Origin: Ningiella ruwaisensis
GTDB lineage: Bacteria; Pseudomonadota; Gammaproteobacteria; Enterobacterales; Alteromonadaceae
Direction of reading: 5' to 3'
Length of the DNA: 64,000 nt
Assembly (NCBI RefSeq): GCF_004798935.1
Contig: NZ_RAHT01000004.1
Location: forward strand, 62,001 to 126,000
Below are positions 1 to 7,335 of the stretch, in pieces. A program made the translations under genes and the position numbers. Numbering within the stretch: the stretch's first letter is position 1; the number at the start of each line of letters is the position of its first letter. The notes under the pieces were generated by a model that was not told the origin of the DNA, ran no database searches, and worked only from the letters and a program-made list of their open reading frames with translations.

Positions 1-1378
1 GACTCAGCGTACTGATGAGCAGCCAGCCTTTAGCGCAGATCTACTCGAACTTTTTCTCCAGCCTTCCAATCTTGTGTCGGCATGGAAGCAGGTTCGAGCC
101 AACAAAGGGGCCGCTGGCATTGATGGCATGACCATTGATGACTTCCCCGCTTGGGCAAACGCCGGAAACTGGAAACGTGTTATGACTGCGCTTCGCTCAG
201 GCCAATACCAACCTTCACCGGTGAAACGCGTTGAGATTGACAAACCTGATGGCGGAAAACGTCAATTAGGGATCCCAACTATCGTTGACCGTGTTATCCA
301 ACAAGCGATTGCCCAAGTCCTTACGCCTATTTTCGACCCAACCTTCTCAGATAATAGTTTTGGGTTCAGGCCACATCGAAATGGGCAACAAGCAGTGAAG
401 CAGGTAAACAGCATTATCAAAACGGGACGCCGTTTTGCCGTAGATGTTGATCTGTCTAAGTTCTTTGACCGCGTTAATCACGATTTACTCATGACCTACC
501 TTGGCTACAAAGTGAAGGATAAGCGACTGCTTAAACTGATTAAACGATACTTACGAGCTGGGATTCTCTGCAAAACCAAAGGGGATAACCAGTTTTATAG
601 TAAGAGTCGAGAAGGTGTTCCTCAGGGCGGGCCATTATCGCCGCTGTTGGCAAACATCATGCTAGACCCATTGGACAAAGAGCTTGAGAAACGGGGTCAC
701 GAATTTGCACGATATGCGGACGATTTTACCATACTGGTAAAGACGCCCCGTTCGGGTGAACGCGTGCTCAACAGTATCAGCAGATTCCTGCGCCACCGCT
801 TGAAGTTAGTTGTTAATACAACCAAAAGCCACGTCGTTAAAACCAGTGAAAGCAAATTCCTTGGATTTACCTTCAAGGCAGGCCGCATTCAATGGCATCC
901 TAAGACCCTGATGAAGTTTAAGCAACAGGTTCGACGATTAACGAACCGCAACTGGGGCGTATCGATGCAATACCAACTCTTTAAACTCAGTCAGTATTTA
1001 CGAGGCTGGATAAATTACTTTGGTATCGCCAGTGGATATCAGCGCTGTGTAGAACTGGATCACTGGATCCGGCGCAGAGTGAGAATGGCTTACTGGCGTC
1101 AGTGGCGAAAACCACGCACTAAGGTACGAAACTTAATGAGACTGGGCGTGCATGTTCAAGCTGCGGTAGCGTGTGGTATCACCAGCAAAGGGCCATGGCG
1201 TAGTGCAAAATCTCCGGGGATCAATCAAGCATTATCACTTGATTACCTAAAATCCGAAGGGCTTTATTCACTACGTGATGGATGGGTTGCGCTTCACTAC
1301 CCTAAATGAAACGCCCTGTGCGGAGCCGCATGCAGGGTGTTGTGGGGGCTGGAGGCTAGATACCTCCGGCTACCCGAT
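1..1378 (+). mobile_element. Group II intron (class C-like), 3' part
   Basis: The reverse transcriptase/maturase reading frame is followed directly by the intron's catalytic RNA end. Domain V lies at about 1314-1338: CCCTG pairs with CAGGG and TGCG with CGCA around a GAGC tetraloop. Domain VI is a long hairpin at 1344-1375. Its arms pair almost perfectly (GGG-GGCTGGAGG with CCTCCGGCT-A-CCC) and leave one unpaired adenosine at 1372, the expected branch point. The 3' splice site should be at about 1378. The 5' half lies outside the window. Class C is inferred from the ORF lacking an endonuclease domain and from the short domain V/VI layout. Confidence 0.85.
2..1309 (+). CDS. ltrA: Group II intron reverse transcriptase/maturase (5'-truncated by window edge)
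   Basis: Intron-encoded protein that splices the intron as a maturase and copies it during retrohoming. The frame is open from base 2, so the true start is upstream of the window; the GTG at 74 is only the first start-like codon inside it. Visible features, numbered from that GTG, are the RT core with the catalytic YADD box at about residue 214 and the motif QGGPLSPLLANIML at about 184. The maturase X domain and a C-terminal DNA-binding stretch ending in WVALHYPK follow. No HNH endonuclease follows, which fits class C introns. The domains visible here are unbroken, so this may be an active copy. Confidence 0.93.
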   Translation, partial: TQRTDEQPAFSADLLELFLQPSNLVSAWKQVRANKGAAGIDGMTIDDFPAWANAGNWKRVMTALRSGQYQPSPVKRVEIDKPDGGKRQLGIPTIVDRVIQQAIAQVLTPIFDPTFSDNSFGFRPHRNGQQAVKQVNSIIKTGRRFAVDVDLSKFFDRVNHDLLMTYLGYKVKDKRLLKLIKRYLRAGILCKTKGDNQFYSKSREGVPQGGPLSPLLANIMLDPLDKELEKRGHEFARYADDFTILVKTPRSGERVLNSISRFLRHRLKLVVNTTKSHVVKTSESKFLGFTFKAGRIQWHPKTLMKFKQQVRRLTNRNWGVSMQYQLFKLSQYLRGWINYFGIASGYQRCVELDHWIRRRVRMAYWRQWRKPRTKVRNLMRLGVHVQAAVACGITSKGPWRSAKSPGINQALSLDYLKSEGLYSLRDGWVALHYPK

Positions 1379-2459
1379 TAGCTGAAAGCAGCTCATCGAA
1401 AACTTTAGATTTTACAAAGCGCTCAAAAGTATATTCATGGTAATCGACATTTTTTGCCAACCCTTCATACCTGTGCTTGAGATCTTTGGCTCGGCTTTTA
1501 TTGATAACAATAATTTTTCCATCGTCCGAAAAACAACGTCTTATCAACGCACGGATATGAACATCTGCCTCAGGAAACGAATATCCAATAAAAACTAATT
1601 GTTTAGCGTTACCTACTAAATAGGATGCCTCATCATAAAGCTTGCTGAAGATAAAGTTATGGTTGCTTTTGATATGCGTTGGCATTTGAAGTAAAGAAGA
1701 GAGTCGATTACCATCAAAGGGGCACTCTGTCACCTGGGCATCCATAAATGACCTAAAAGAGTTGAGCTTGAGATTGAACTCGTGCTGCCAAGGTGTAAGT
1801 GCTATTTGTCCGCAGCATGTGCAGTACTTCCAATTTAGACTACCGTGCAATTTGATTAGTTTAAGTCTAGTGACGTTTTTATAATTAAAGTTTTCGGTGG
1901 GCTTTTTCGGGTCAATCCACCAATCAAACGGCACCCCTGCTTCTGGATGTCTAAAATTCACAAAGTCAAGACAGTAGTCAATTAAACATTCAGGGTATAT
2001 TGAATCAAAAGCCTCGTCGGCTAGAGTGTCGTAGTTTGTTGTGATGACACCAACCTCTGGATCTATTTTAGCGATCTTTCGCCAAAACTTTCCGAATAGC
2101 TCGCTTCTCTTCGTATTTTTGCTGATAAGATAGTGTACGACTTTGGTGAAATCTGCCTTTATCTCCAGAAGCTCTTTTACTCCCCACTCTCGAGATAACG
2201 AGATCTCATTCTTGATAAAGAACTCAATGAAACCGAACACTTCTTCAAGGGAGGGCTCTTGCTCCCCTTGAGCAAAATGCTCAGTAAGAAACCTACGAAG
2301 GCGCTTTGCTGTATCTGAATTTTTAAGCTGAGGGTCTGTATCCCTAATTATCTGAGGCAGTATATCCGCCTGCAATGGAACGCCATCAGCATAAGAAGCA
2401 CCAGCACCAAATATGAACACGGTCGAGGGCTTGTCATTTTGTACCGGTAACACTTCCAT
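1356..2459 (-). CDS. SIR2-like domain protein, C-terminus supplied by intron sequence
   Basis: A 367-residue protein of the SIR2-like superfamily found in many bacterial NADase-type defence proteins. It has the nucleotide-binding GAGAS motif at residues 18-22, TTNYD at about 142, KLHGSLNW at about 208, and a late FIGYSFPEADVHIRALIRR block typical of the SIR2_2 group. Cysteines in YCTCCG and TECPFDG could form a zinc ribbon. No second domain (TPR, HerA, TIR or SLOG) is seen. The last six codons (RVAGGI) and the TAG stop are encoded by antisense intron domain VI, so the native C-terminus has been displaced. The cellular role is unproven; antiphage function is inferred from the family alone. Confidence 0.75.
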   Translation of the reverse strand: MEVLPVQNDKPSTVFIFGAGASYADGVPLQADILPQIIRDTDPQLKNSDTAKRLRRFLTEHFAQGEQEPSLEEVFGFIEFFIKNEISLSREWGVKELLEIKADFTKVVHYLISKNTKRSELFGKFWRKIAKIDPEVGVITTNYDTLADEAFDSIYPECLIDYCLDFVNFRHPEAGVPFDWWIDPKKPTENFNYKNVTRLKLIKLHGSLNWKYCTCCGQIALTPWQHEFNLKLNSFRSFMDAQVTECPFDGNRLSSLLQMPTHIKSNHNFIFSKLYDEASYLVGNAKQLVFIGYSFPEADVHIRALIRRCFSDDGKIIVINKSRAKDLKHRYEGLAKNVDYHEYTFERFVKSKVFDELLSANRVAGGI

Positions 2460-3035
2460 TCTCTTGAACTATCCTCTCAGCTAACAACTTATTATGAAGG
2501 TCGCATAGTAACAACAACACTCGTTCATTACGCCACGGCCTTATAATTATTTGATATCAACAGCTTACAATCTTTTTAACCATAAATCGCAGCAGTTTTT
2601 CTTGGATTATTATGCATGCATCGTAACCCCACTCCTACGTTATTTATTTAGTAATTAAAAACAGACACTTAATAAGAAGTCGATTTAGTAATTACGGATT
2701 TAAGATACATGCATAGTAATCACAAGGTCAAAACAACTTCTAAACACTTGCCAATATTGCTCCATGGACCACTTGTGCTTTTTTAAGGTGAGGTTAATTG
2801 AACATCTCGAGTGCTATTAAATAAAAAAGGAGTCAACTTCCCCTTTGTCTCATTAGTACCATTTCGCAAATCCCCGAATATTGGCTTCCAACCAACTGAT
2901 ACTTTTGGCTGTTCAATTACATTTAGCAATATCCAACCCTAGATTGCAAATAGCCCTTATAAATTTTTTTGGCAACGAAAGGAAACAGGCAAAGACTCGG
3001 TCTGTAAGTTCGGAATATAAGTTAAGGAATAAATC
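2460..3035. other. Gene-free stretch between SIR2-like gene and peroxiredoxin
   Basis: AT-rich 576-bp spacer with stops in all frames and no recognisable gene. It contains two copies of TTTAGTAATTA about 40 bp apart (near 2645 and 2685) and related ATGCAT(C/A)GTAA words on either side, a weak hint of a duplicated short segment. The 3' end holds the promoter region and the AAGGA ribosome site of the gene at 3036. I see no att site, tRNA or terminator with a clear T-run. Confidence 0.6.
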
Positions 3036-3674
3036 ATGTTAAGAATACTGGCTACTCTGTTTTTACTGAATATAGTTGTGGCTCCCGTTTCAGCACTCGA
3101 TAGAAGCACCATTGCGGATAAAGCAGAAAATGTCACGCCACTTCTCAACGGCATGACAGTGCCTAATGCAAAGGTAAAAACTGCTGATGGTAGCCCACTA
3201 AGCTTGCCCGCATTAATCATGCAAAAGCCAAGCGTGATTGTGTTTTATCGTGGTGGCTGGTGTCCATACTGTTCTCGTCAGTTGGCCGAATTAAAAAGCA
3301 TAGAATCTGCACTTATTGAAGAGGGCTATCAGATTTTAGCGATTTCGCCTGAAACGCCTGAAAAGCTTCAATCTCAGAAATTGGAGACCGAATTTGCTGC
3401 CACACTAATTTCGGATGCTCAGCTTAATGCGATCCGCGGTTTTGGCATTGGTTTTTATGTGCCAAACGATACTCGCGAGCGATACAAAACCAAAATGCAA
3501 ATCGAATTAAGCGCTGATGAAACCGATCAAGCAGTGTTGCCGGCACCTGCCATCTTTATCACGGATACCTCTGGTAAGATTGTATTTAACTATGTAAATC
3601 CAGACTTTAAAACGCGTCCATCAGCAGAATTGGTGCTTAGCGCAGCGAAACTGCTAAAGCAAAACGATAAATAA
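3036..3674 (+). CDS. Secreted AhpC/TSA (peroxiredoxin-like) thiol protein
   Basis: A 212-residue thioredoxin-fold protein with a cleavable signal peptide (residues about 1-20, cleavage near VSA-LD), so probably periplasmic. The core reads VFYRGGWCPYCSRQLAELKSIE at about 70. The CPYC pair is in the redox-active position of the peroxiredoxin-like AhpC/TSA group. The C-terminal half keeps the family's APAIFITDTSGKIVF strand. A good AAGGA site precedes the ATG. It stands alone, with no thioredoxin or Dsb partner next to it. Probable role: reduction of peroxides or a periplasmic thiol relay; the substrate is not determinable from sequence. Confidence 0.85.
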   Translation: MLRILATLFLLNIVVAPVSALDRSTIADKAENVTPLLNGMTVPNAKVKTADGSPLSLPALIMQKPSVIVFYRGGWCPYCSRQLAELKSIESALIEEGYQILAISPETPEKLQSQKLETEFAATLISDAQLNAIRGFGIGFYVPNDTRERYKTKMQIELSADETDQAVLPAPAIFITDTSGKIVFNYVNPDFKTRPSAELVLSAAKLLKQNDK

Positions 3675-4121
3675 TTATCAGTGCCACGAGCCGCATAAGC
3701 TTGCAGATTTAGTTAAGACTGTTAAACAGATTGCTGGCTTATGCTTGTAGCGGATTCTCGATGTGGCCACTTACTGCATGCAAAAAAAGTTAAGGGGTGC
3801 ATTATTGGTAAGATGAAGAAGATAATTATATCTACGCTAAACAAGTAACTATTGCAGAGCAAAAAACTGTAAAGCAGTGCATAGCTTAGAGCACTCTTTT
3901 GGTGATTGCTACGGCATTCTAATGACCGAGTTTGAGTAGATTTGATTGCATCTTGACTACCTGCATAGATAAAAAGTAGCGCAATGAATAGATAAAAAGA
4001 GAGGGATAATTCCATTTAATTACACGACTTATAGCTACGAGTAATTATAAAGCTAGCATGTACTGAAAATTCAGTAAATGCCAGATAGAGTATAAAGTCA
4101 GAAAGAAACCTAAAAATACGA
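3675..4121. other. Gene-poor spacer
   Basis: No supported gene. A 97-codon open frame on the minus strand (3722-4015) has no ribosome site, low-complexity hydrophobic content and no family resemblance. An inverted repeat GCATAAGC (3693-3700) / GCTTATGC (3737-3744) could form a long hairpin just after the upstream gene and may act in transcript termination, but it lacks a T-run. Confidence 0.5.
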
Positions 4122-4147
4122 GGCCATTACCCAAGTAATGGCCTGAT
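4122..4147. terminator. Bidirectional Rho-independent terminator
   Basis: A perfect 9-bp stem (GGCCATTAC / GTAATGGCC) with a CCAA loop lies 10 bp beyond the isocitrate dehydrogenase stop on the minus strand. The minus-strand product runs into TCGTATTTTTA. On the plus strand it is followed by TGATTTT, so it can serve both directions. Confidence 0.85.
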
Positions 4148-4157
4148 TTTAAGACTC

Positions 4158-5600
4158 TCAGCCGTGCACGGCAGCATATCCCGGTTCGCCATCAAAATTG
4201 TATAGATTTTCAGTTTTGATCACGTCGAACCCGGCATCATGAAGGCGGATCTGTAAGGCCAAAAGCTCGGCAAAATCAATTTCATCTTCACTGGTCATAA
4301 AGCGGCAGCGCCAATGATCAACGCAGTAAGTTTCTTCAAAGCCTTGTGGCCAGACTTTTACACCACGATTGGTAATCAGCTTCAAACTCAGGGACTTTCT
4401 GCCTGTTTTTGCGAGCGCTTCGCCAAGCTCTGCGGGTGCGCCATTTTGCCATTGCAAAAATACATCCATTCCAACCAGTTGCTTCTTACTTGGCGCTTTA
4501 TGCCCGACCACTGGTAGCTTAAGTGGCTGACTCGAACTATAATTTGGCGCAGGTAATTGTTTAGGAGACTGCCCTAATTTGCTTATCACAGCATCAGCAA
4601 ATGCCTGAGTGCCAAGTTTCGCTTTGCTCATGCCTTCTTTAAAAATATCTGCCGTGTGCAAACCTTCTTCAAGCGTTACCAGCCAGGCATGATGAATTTT
4701 CTCAGCCACATCAGACTGCCCGATATGATTAAGCATTTGGATTGCACCGTGTAACAAACCTGAAGGATTTGCGACATCTTGATTTGCCAAGTCGGGTGCT
4801 GAACCATGAATGGCCTCGAACATTGCACATTGATCACCAATATTTGCTGAACCTGCCATGCCTACTGAACCTGCTATTTGGGCAGCCACATCAGAAATGA
4901 TATCTCCATACAGGTTGGGCATCACAATAACATCAAAATTTTCAGGGGTATCGGCAACGCGCGCTGCACCAATATCCACTATCATGCTGTCGTGTTGAAT
5001 ATCGGGATATTCTGCGGCAATTTCTTTAAATACGCTATGAAACAACCCGTCGGTAAGTTTCATAATGTTGTCTTTAACAAAACAGGTAACCCGTTTGCGC
5101 CCCTGCTGTTTGGCATACTCAAATGCATATCTAACAATGCGCTCACACCCAGGGCGAGTAATGAGTTTTAAGCATTGATAGACCTCCTCAGTTTGACGAT
5201 GCTCTATGCCGGCATACAAGTCTTCTTCATTTTCGCGCACAATAACCAAGTCCATTTCAGGGTGCTTGGTGCGTACAAAAGGTGAATAAGCCACACAAGG
5301 ACGTACGTTAGCAAATAGTCCGAGGGCTTTTCGCATGCTGACATTTAAACTTTTATAACCACCGCCCTGTGGCGTAGTGATTGGGGCTTTTAGAAAAACT
5401 TTTGTTCGGCGCAACGATTCCCATGCAGATGCTTCAATGCCATTGCTTTGTCCACTTAAATAAACTTTTTCGCCTATCTCAATGGTTTCGGTGGCGATGT
5501 TAGCACCAGCTGCATCTAGCATTTTAAGTGTGGCTTCCATAATTGAAGGGCCAATTCCATCACCGTAAGCAATTGTGATTGGGGTAGGGGTCTGAGACAT
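4158..5600 (-). CDS. icd: Isocitrate dehydrogenase, long (Thermus/Rickettsia-like) form
   Basis: TCA-cycle enzyme oxidising isocitrate to 2-oxoglutarate. This 480-residue form carries a roughly 140-residue C-terminal extension after the isopropylmalate-dehydrogenase-like core, as in the Thermus/Rickettsia group and unlike the E. coli enzyme. Substrate loop NVSMRKALGLFANVRPC lies at about 86-104, and the metal and nucleotide region is NLYGDIISDVAAQ at about 228. At the coenzyme loop (HGSAPDLANQDVANPSG, about 265) it has Asp-Leu where NADP enzymes have Lys-Tyr. From the general rule for this family I infer NAD+ preference, whatever the usual NADP label. A GGAG site precedes the ATG. It is divergent from a LysR gene. 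Confidence 0.9.
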   Translation of the reverse strand: MSQTPTPITIAYGDGIGPSIMEATLKMLDAAGANIATETIEIGEKVYLSGQSNGIEASAWESLRRTKVFLKAPITTPQGGGYKSLNVSMRKALGLFANVRPCVAYSPFVRTKHPEMDLVIVRENEEDLYAGIEHRQTEEVYQCLKLITRPGCERIVRYAFEYAKQQGRKRVTCFVKDNIMKLTDGLFHSVFKEIAAEYPDIQHDSMIVDIGAARVADTPENFDVIVMPNLYGDIISDVAAQIAGSVGMAGSANIGDQCAMFEAIHGSAPDLANQDVANPSGLLHGAIQMLNHIGQSDVAEKIHHAWLVTLEEGLHTADIFKEGMSKAKLGTQAFADAVISKLGQSPKQLPAPNYSSSQPLKLPVVGHKAPSKKQLVGMDVFLQWQNGAPAELGEALAKTGRKSLSLKLITNRGVKVWPQGFEETYCVDHWRCRFMTSEDEIDFAELLALQIRLHDAGFDVIKTENLYNFDGEPGYAAVHG

Positions 5601-5740
5601 ATTTACTCCGTCGTTTATTACAGTTTTTGTTGTTTGCCTTGTTACTTCGGTTTTTGCACGTCTGAGCGCGGCAAATCAAGTGTCATAACCGGCTTGTGAT
5701 TGTTTAAGCGCATTGTATTGATTATTTTCATTAGTAATAA

Positions 5741-5806
5741 TAGATTTATATAGGTATATGTATAGTTAATAATAGATGATTTGTTAAAGCGGTGCTTAAA
5801 ACCGCT
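5741..5806. promoter_or_regulatory. Divergent icd / LysR control region
   Basis: The 248-bp region between the two divergent genes contains direct repeats of TAATAATAGAT near 5741 and 5766. It also contains an AGCGGT / ACCGCT hairpin (5788-5806, 7-nt loop) in the leader of the LysR gene. LysR regulators usually bind such divergent regions, so these are candidate autoregulatory elements. No experimental consensus was matched. Confidence 0.35.
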
Positions 5807-5848
5807 GTTTGTTTCAACTTACTCAAAATATAAAAAAGGAAGATCCCT

Positions 5849-6760
5849 ATGAGCTGGCAACGCCGCTTCCACACCCGTCAAACTACATTCAGACAGCTTG
5901 AAATTTTTATGCGCGTTGCCGAAGATGCAAGCGTGACTAAAGCGGCAAAACACCTGCATCTGGCGCAACCTACCGTATCAACGCAAATCGCTAAATTAGC
6001 TGAAGCACTTAAAGTCACGCTATTTGAGCAGGTAGGTAAACGACTATTTCTTACCGATGTGGGCAAAGATGTGCTTGAGGCGACGCGTGAATTATTCAAT
6101 GTCATGGACAGTTTGGAAATGCGCCTTGCAAAAAGAGAAGGGCTATCTTTGGGTCAATTGCGAATTAGCGTCGTCACTACCGCCAAATATCTGATTCCAA
6201 CCTACTTAGGTGAATTTTGCCAGATGTATAAAGACATTGAGCCAGAATTTCAGGTAGGTAATCGAGCGGAAATTATTGAACGATTGAAACGCAACGCGGA
6301 TGACATATATGTGTTCAGTAATCCACCGCGAGAGCTCGATATCGAGGCGCAGTTACTGACAAAAAATCCACTTACGGTTATTGCAAAAAAAGACCACCCG
6401 CTAGCGCATCGCAAATCCATCCAGTGGGACTTGCTGAAAGAGGAACGTTTATTGATGCGTGAAATGGGCTCAGGCACGCGCTATGCTATCGAGAAACACT
6501 TTACTCAGCATCAATTGCCCATGAATAAGATGGTTACAATTGCCAGTAATGAAGCAATTAAAGAATCGGTGATGGCAGGCCTTGGCATTGCTATTGTAAG
6601 CCAGCATGCGCTCAATCACATGGCGCCTGGCAATTTAGTTGAGTTGCCGGTTGATGGCTTTCCAATCGCAAACTCGTGGTATTGGGTTTACCCAAAAGGA
6701 AAGCATCTTTCACCGGCTGCAATAGCATTTAAACAGCATGTTGAAATGCGCTTGCGCTAA
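5849..6760 (+). CDS. LysR-family transcriptional regulator (CbbR-like)
   Basis: A 303-residue LysR protein. The N-terminal winged helix (residues about 13-75) reads RQLEIFMRVAEDASVTKAAKHLHLAQPTVSTQIAKLAEAL, and the effector-binding domain spans about 100-300. The sequence style (QTTFRQLEIF, PTYLGEFCQ) is closest to the CbbR-like subgroup, but no Calvin-cycle genes are present. It is divergent from icd, so control of isocitrate/2-oxoglutarate flux is a reasonable inference. A strong AAGGAAG site precedes the ATG. Confidence 0.88.
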   Translation: MSWQRRFHTRQTTFRQLEIFMRVAEDASVTKAAKHLHLAQPTVSTQIAKLAEALKVTLFEQVGKRLFLTDVGKDVLEATRELFNVMDSLEMRLAKREGLSLGQLRISVVTTAKYLIPTYLGEFCQMYKDIEPEFQVGNRAEIIERLKRNADDIYVFSNPPRELDIEAQLLTKNPLTVIAKKDHPLAHRKSIQWDLLKEERLLMREMGSGTRYAIEKHFTQHQLPMNKMVTIASNEAIKESVMAGLGIAIVSQHALNHMAPGNLVELPVDGFPIANSWYWVYPKGKHLSPAAIAFKQHVEMRLR

Positions 6761-6811
6761 GCGCTAAACTCTTGTCATTAACCATTTGATGACAGAATTG
6801 AGCTTAATTAA

Positions 6812-7111
6812 TTAGCATTCTGCCAGCGTTACAGGTGTGCCGATATATGTCAGGTAAAGATAGGTCACATCGCCAAAGGCCTGCGTGGCGCTAGATACTT
6901 GCACATTAATAATCGCATTCGCATCGCTTGGCGCCTGGGCGGCAAAGTGGTTAATGATATCTTGATAATCTGCACGCTTACGCTCAAACATACCCACCAC
7001 AATGCCGCGCTCAGAGATTTCGACAGTGCCGGTAAACTGGATCATGTTAAAGCTTTCGACTATGGCCAGATTGTCGGGCAGCGCACTGCCGGTATAAATC
7101 ATTCTTTGCAT
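6812..7111 (-). CDS. Small YbjQ/UPF0145-like hypothetical protein
   Basis: A 99-residue cytosolic protein without signal or membrane segments. The pattern (a strand ending in NMIQFTGTVEIS, a helix, then DANAIINVQVSS and a terminal strand) resembles the YbjQ/UPF0145 fold, whose hallmark is a Gly/Asp-Ala-Asn-Ala-hydrophobic turn. The match is weak and made by eye. A clear AGGAGA ribosome site precedes the ATG. It is convergent with the LysR gene. Function unknown. Confidence 0.6.
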   Translation of the reverse strand: MQRMIYTGSALPDNLAIVESFNMIQFTGTVEISERGIVVGMFERKRADYQDIINHFAAQAPSDANAIINVQVSSATQAFGDVTYLYLTYIGTPVTLAEC

Positions 7112-7335
7112 AAAGTCTCCTAAGGGCTGGTTAAATAAAATCGCTAATCATCTATTATCGGACATATTTGAAATTGATAAAGGCTTGGCTCATGGCAAGT
7201 ACTGGCAAAGACAAAATTGTGTCTCGCTGTAAAAGCATCATTCTGCGCTTTGGAACAGGTGTCATGTTGCAATTTGTTTGTTAATCTATGTGTTATTCGC
7301 TAAAACCTAGCTAAAACCACATTGAATTCAGTTAG

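Noticed and set aside
3722-4015. 97-codon minus-strand open frame with hydrophobic start
   Set aside because: No ribosome site, biased composition, no family pattern, and it lies between a gene end and a terminator.
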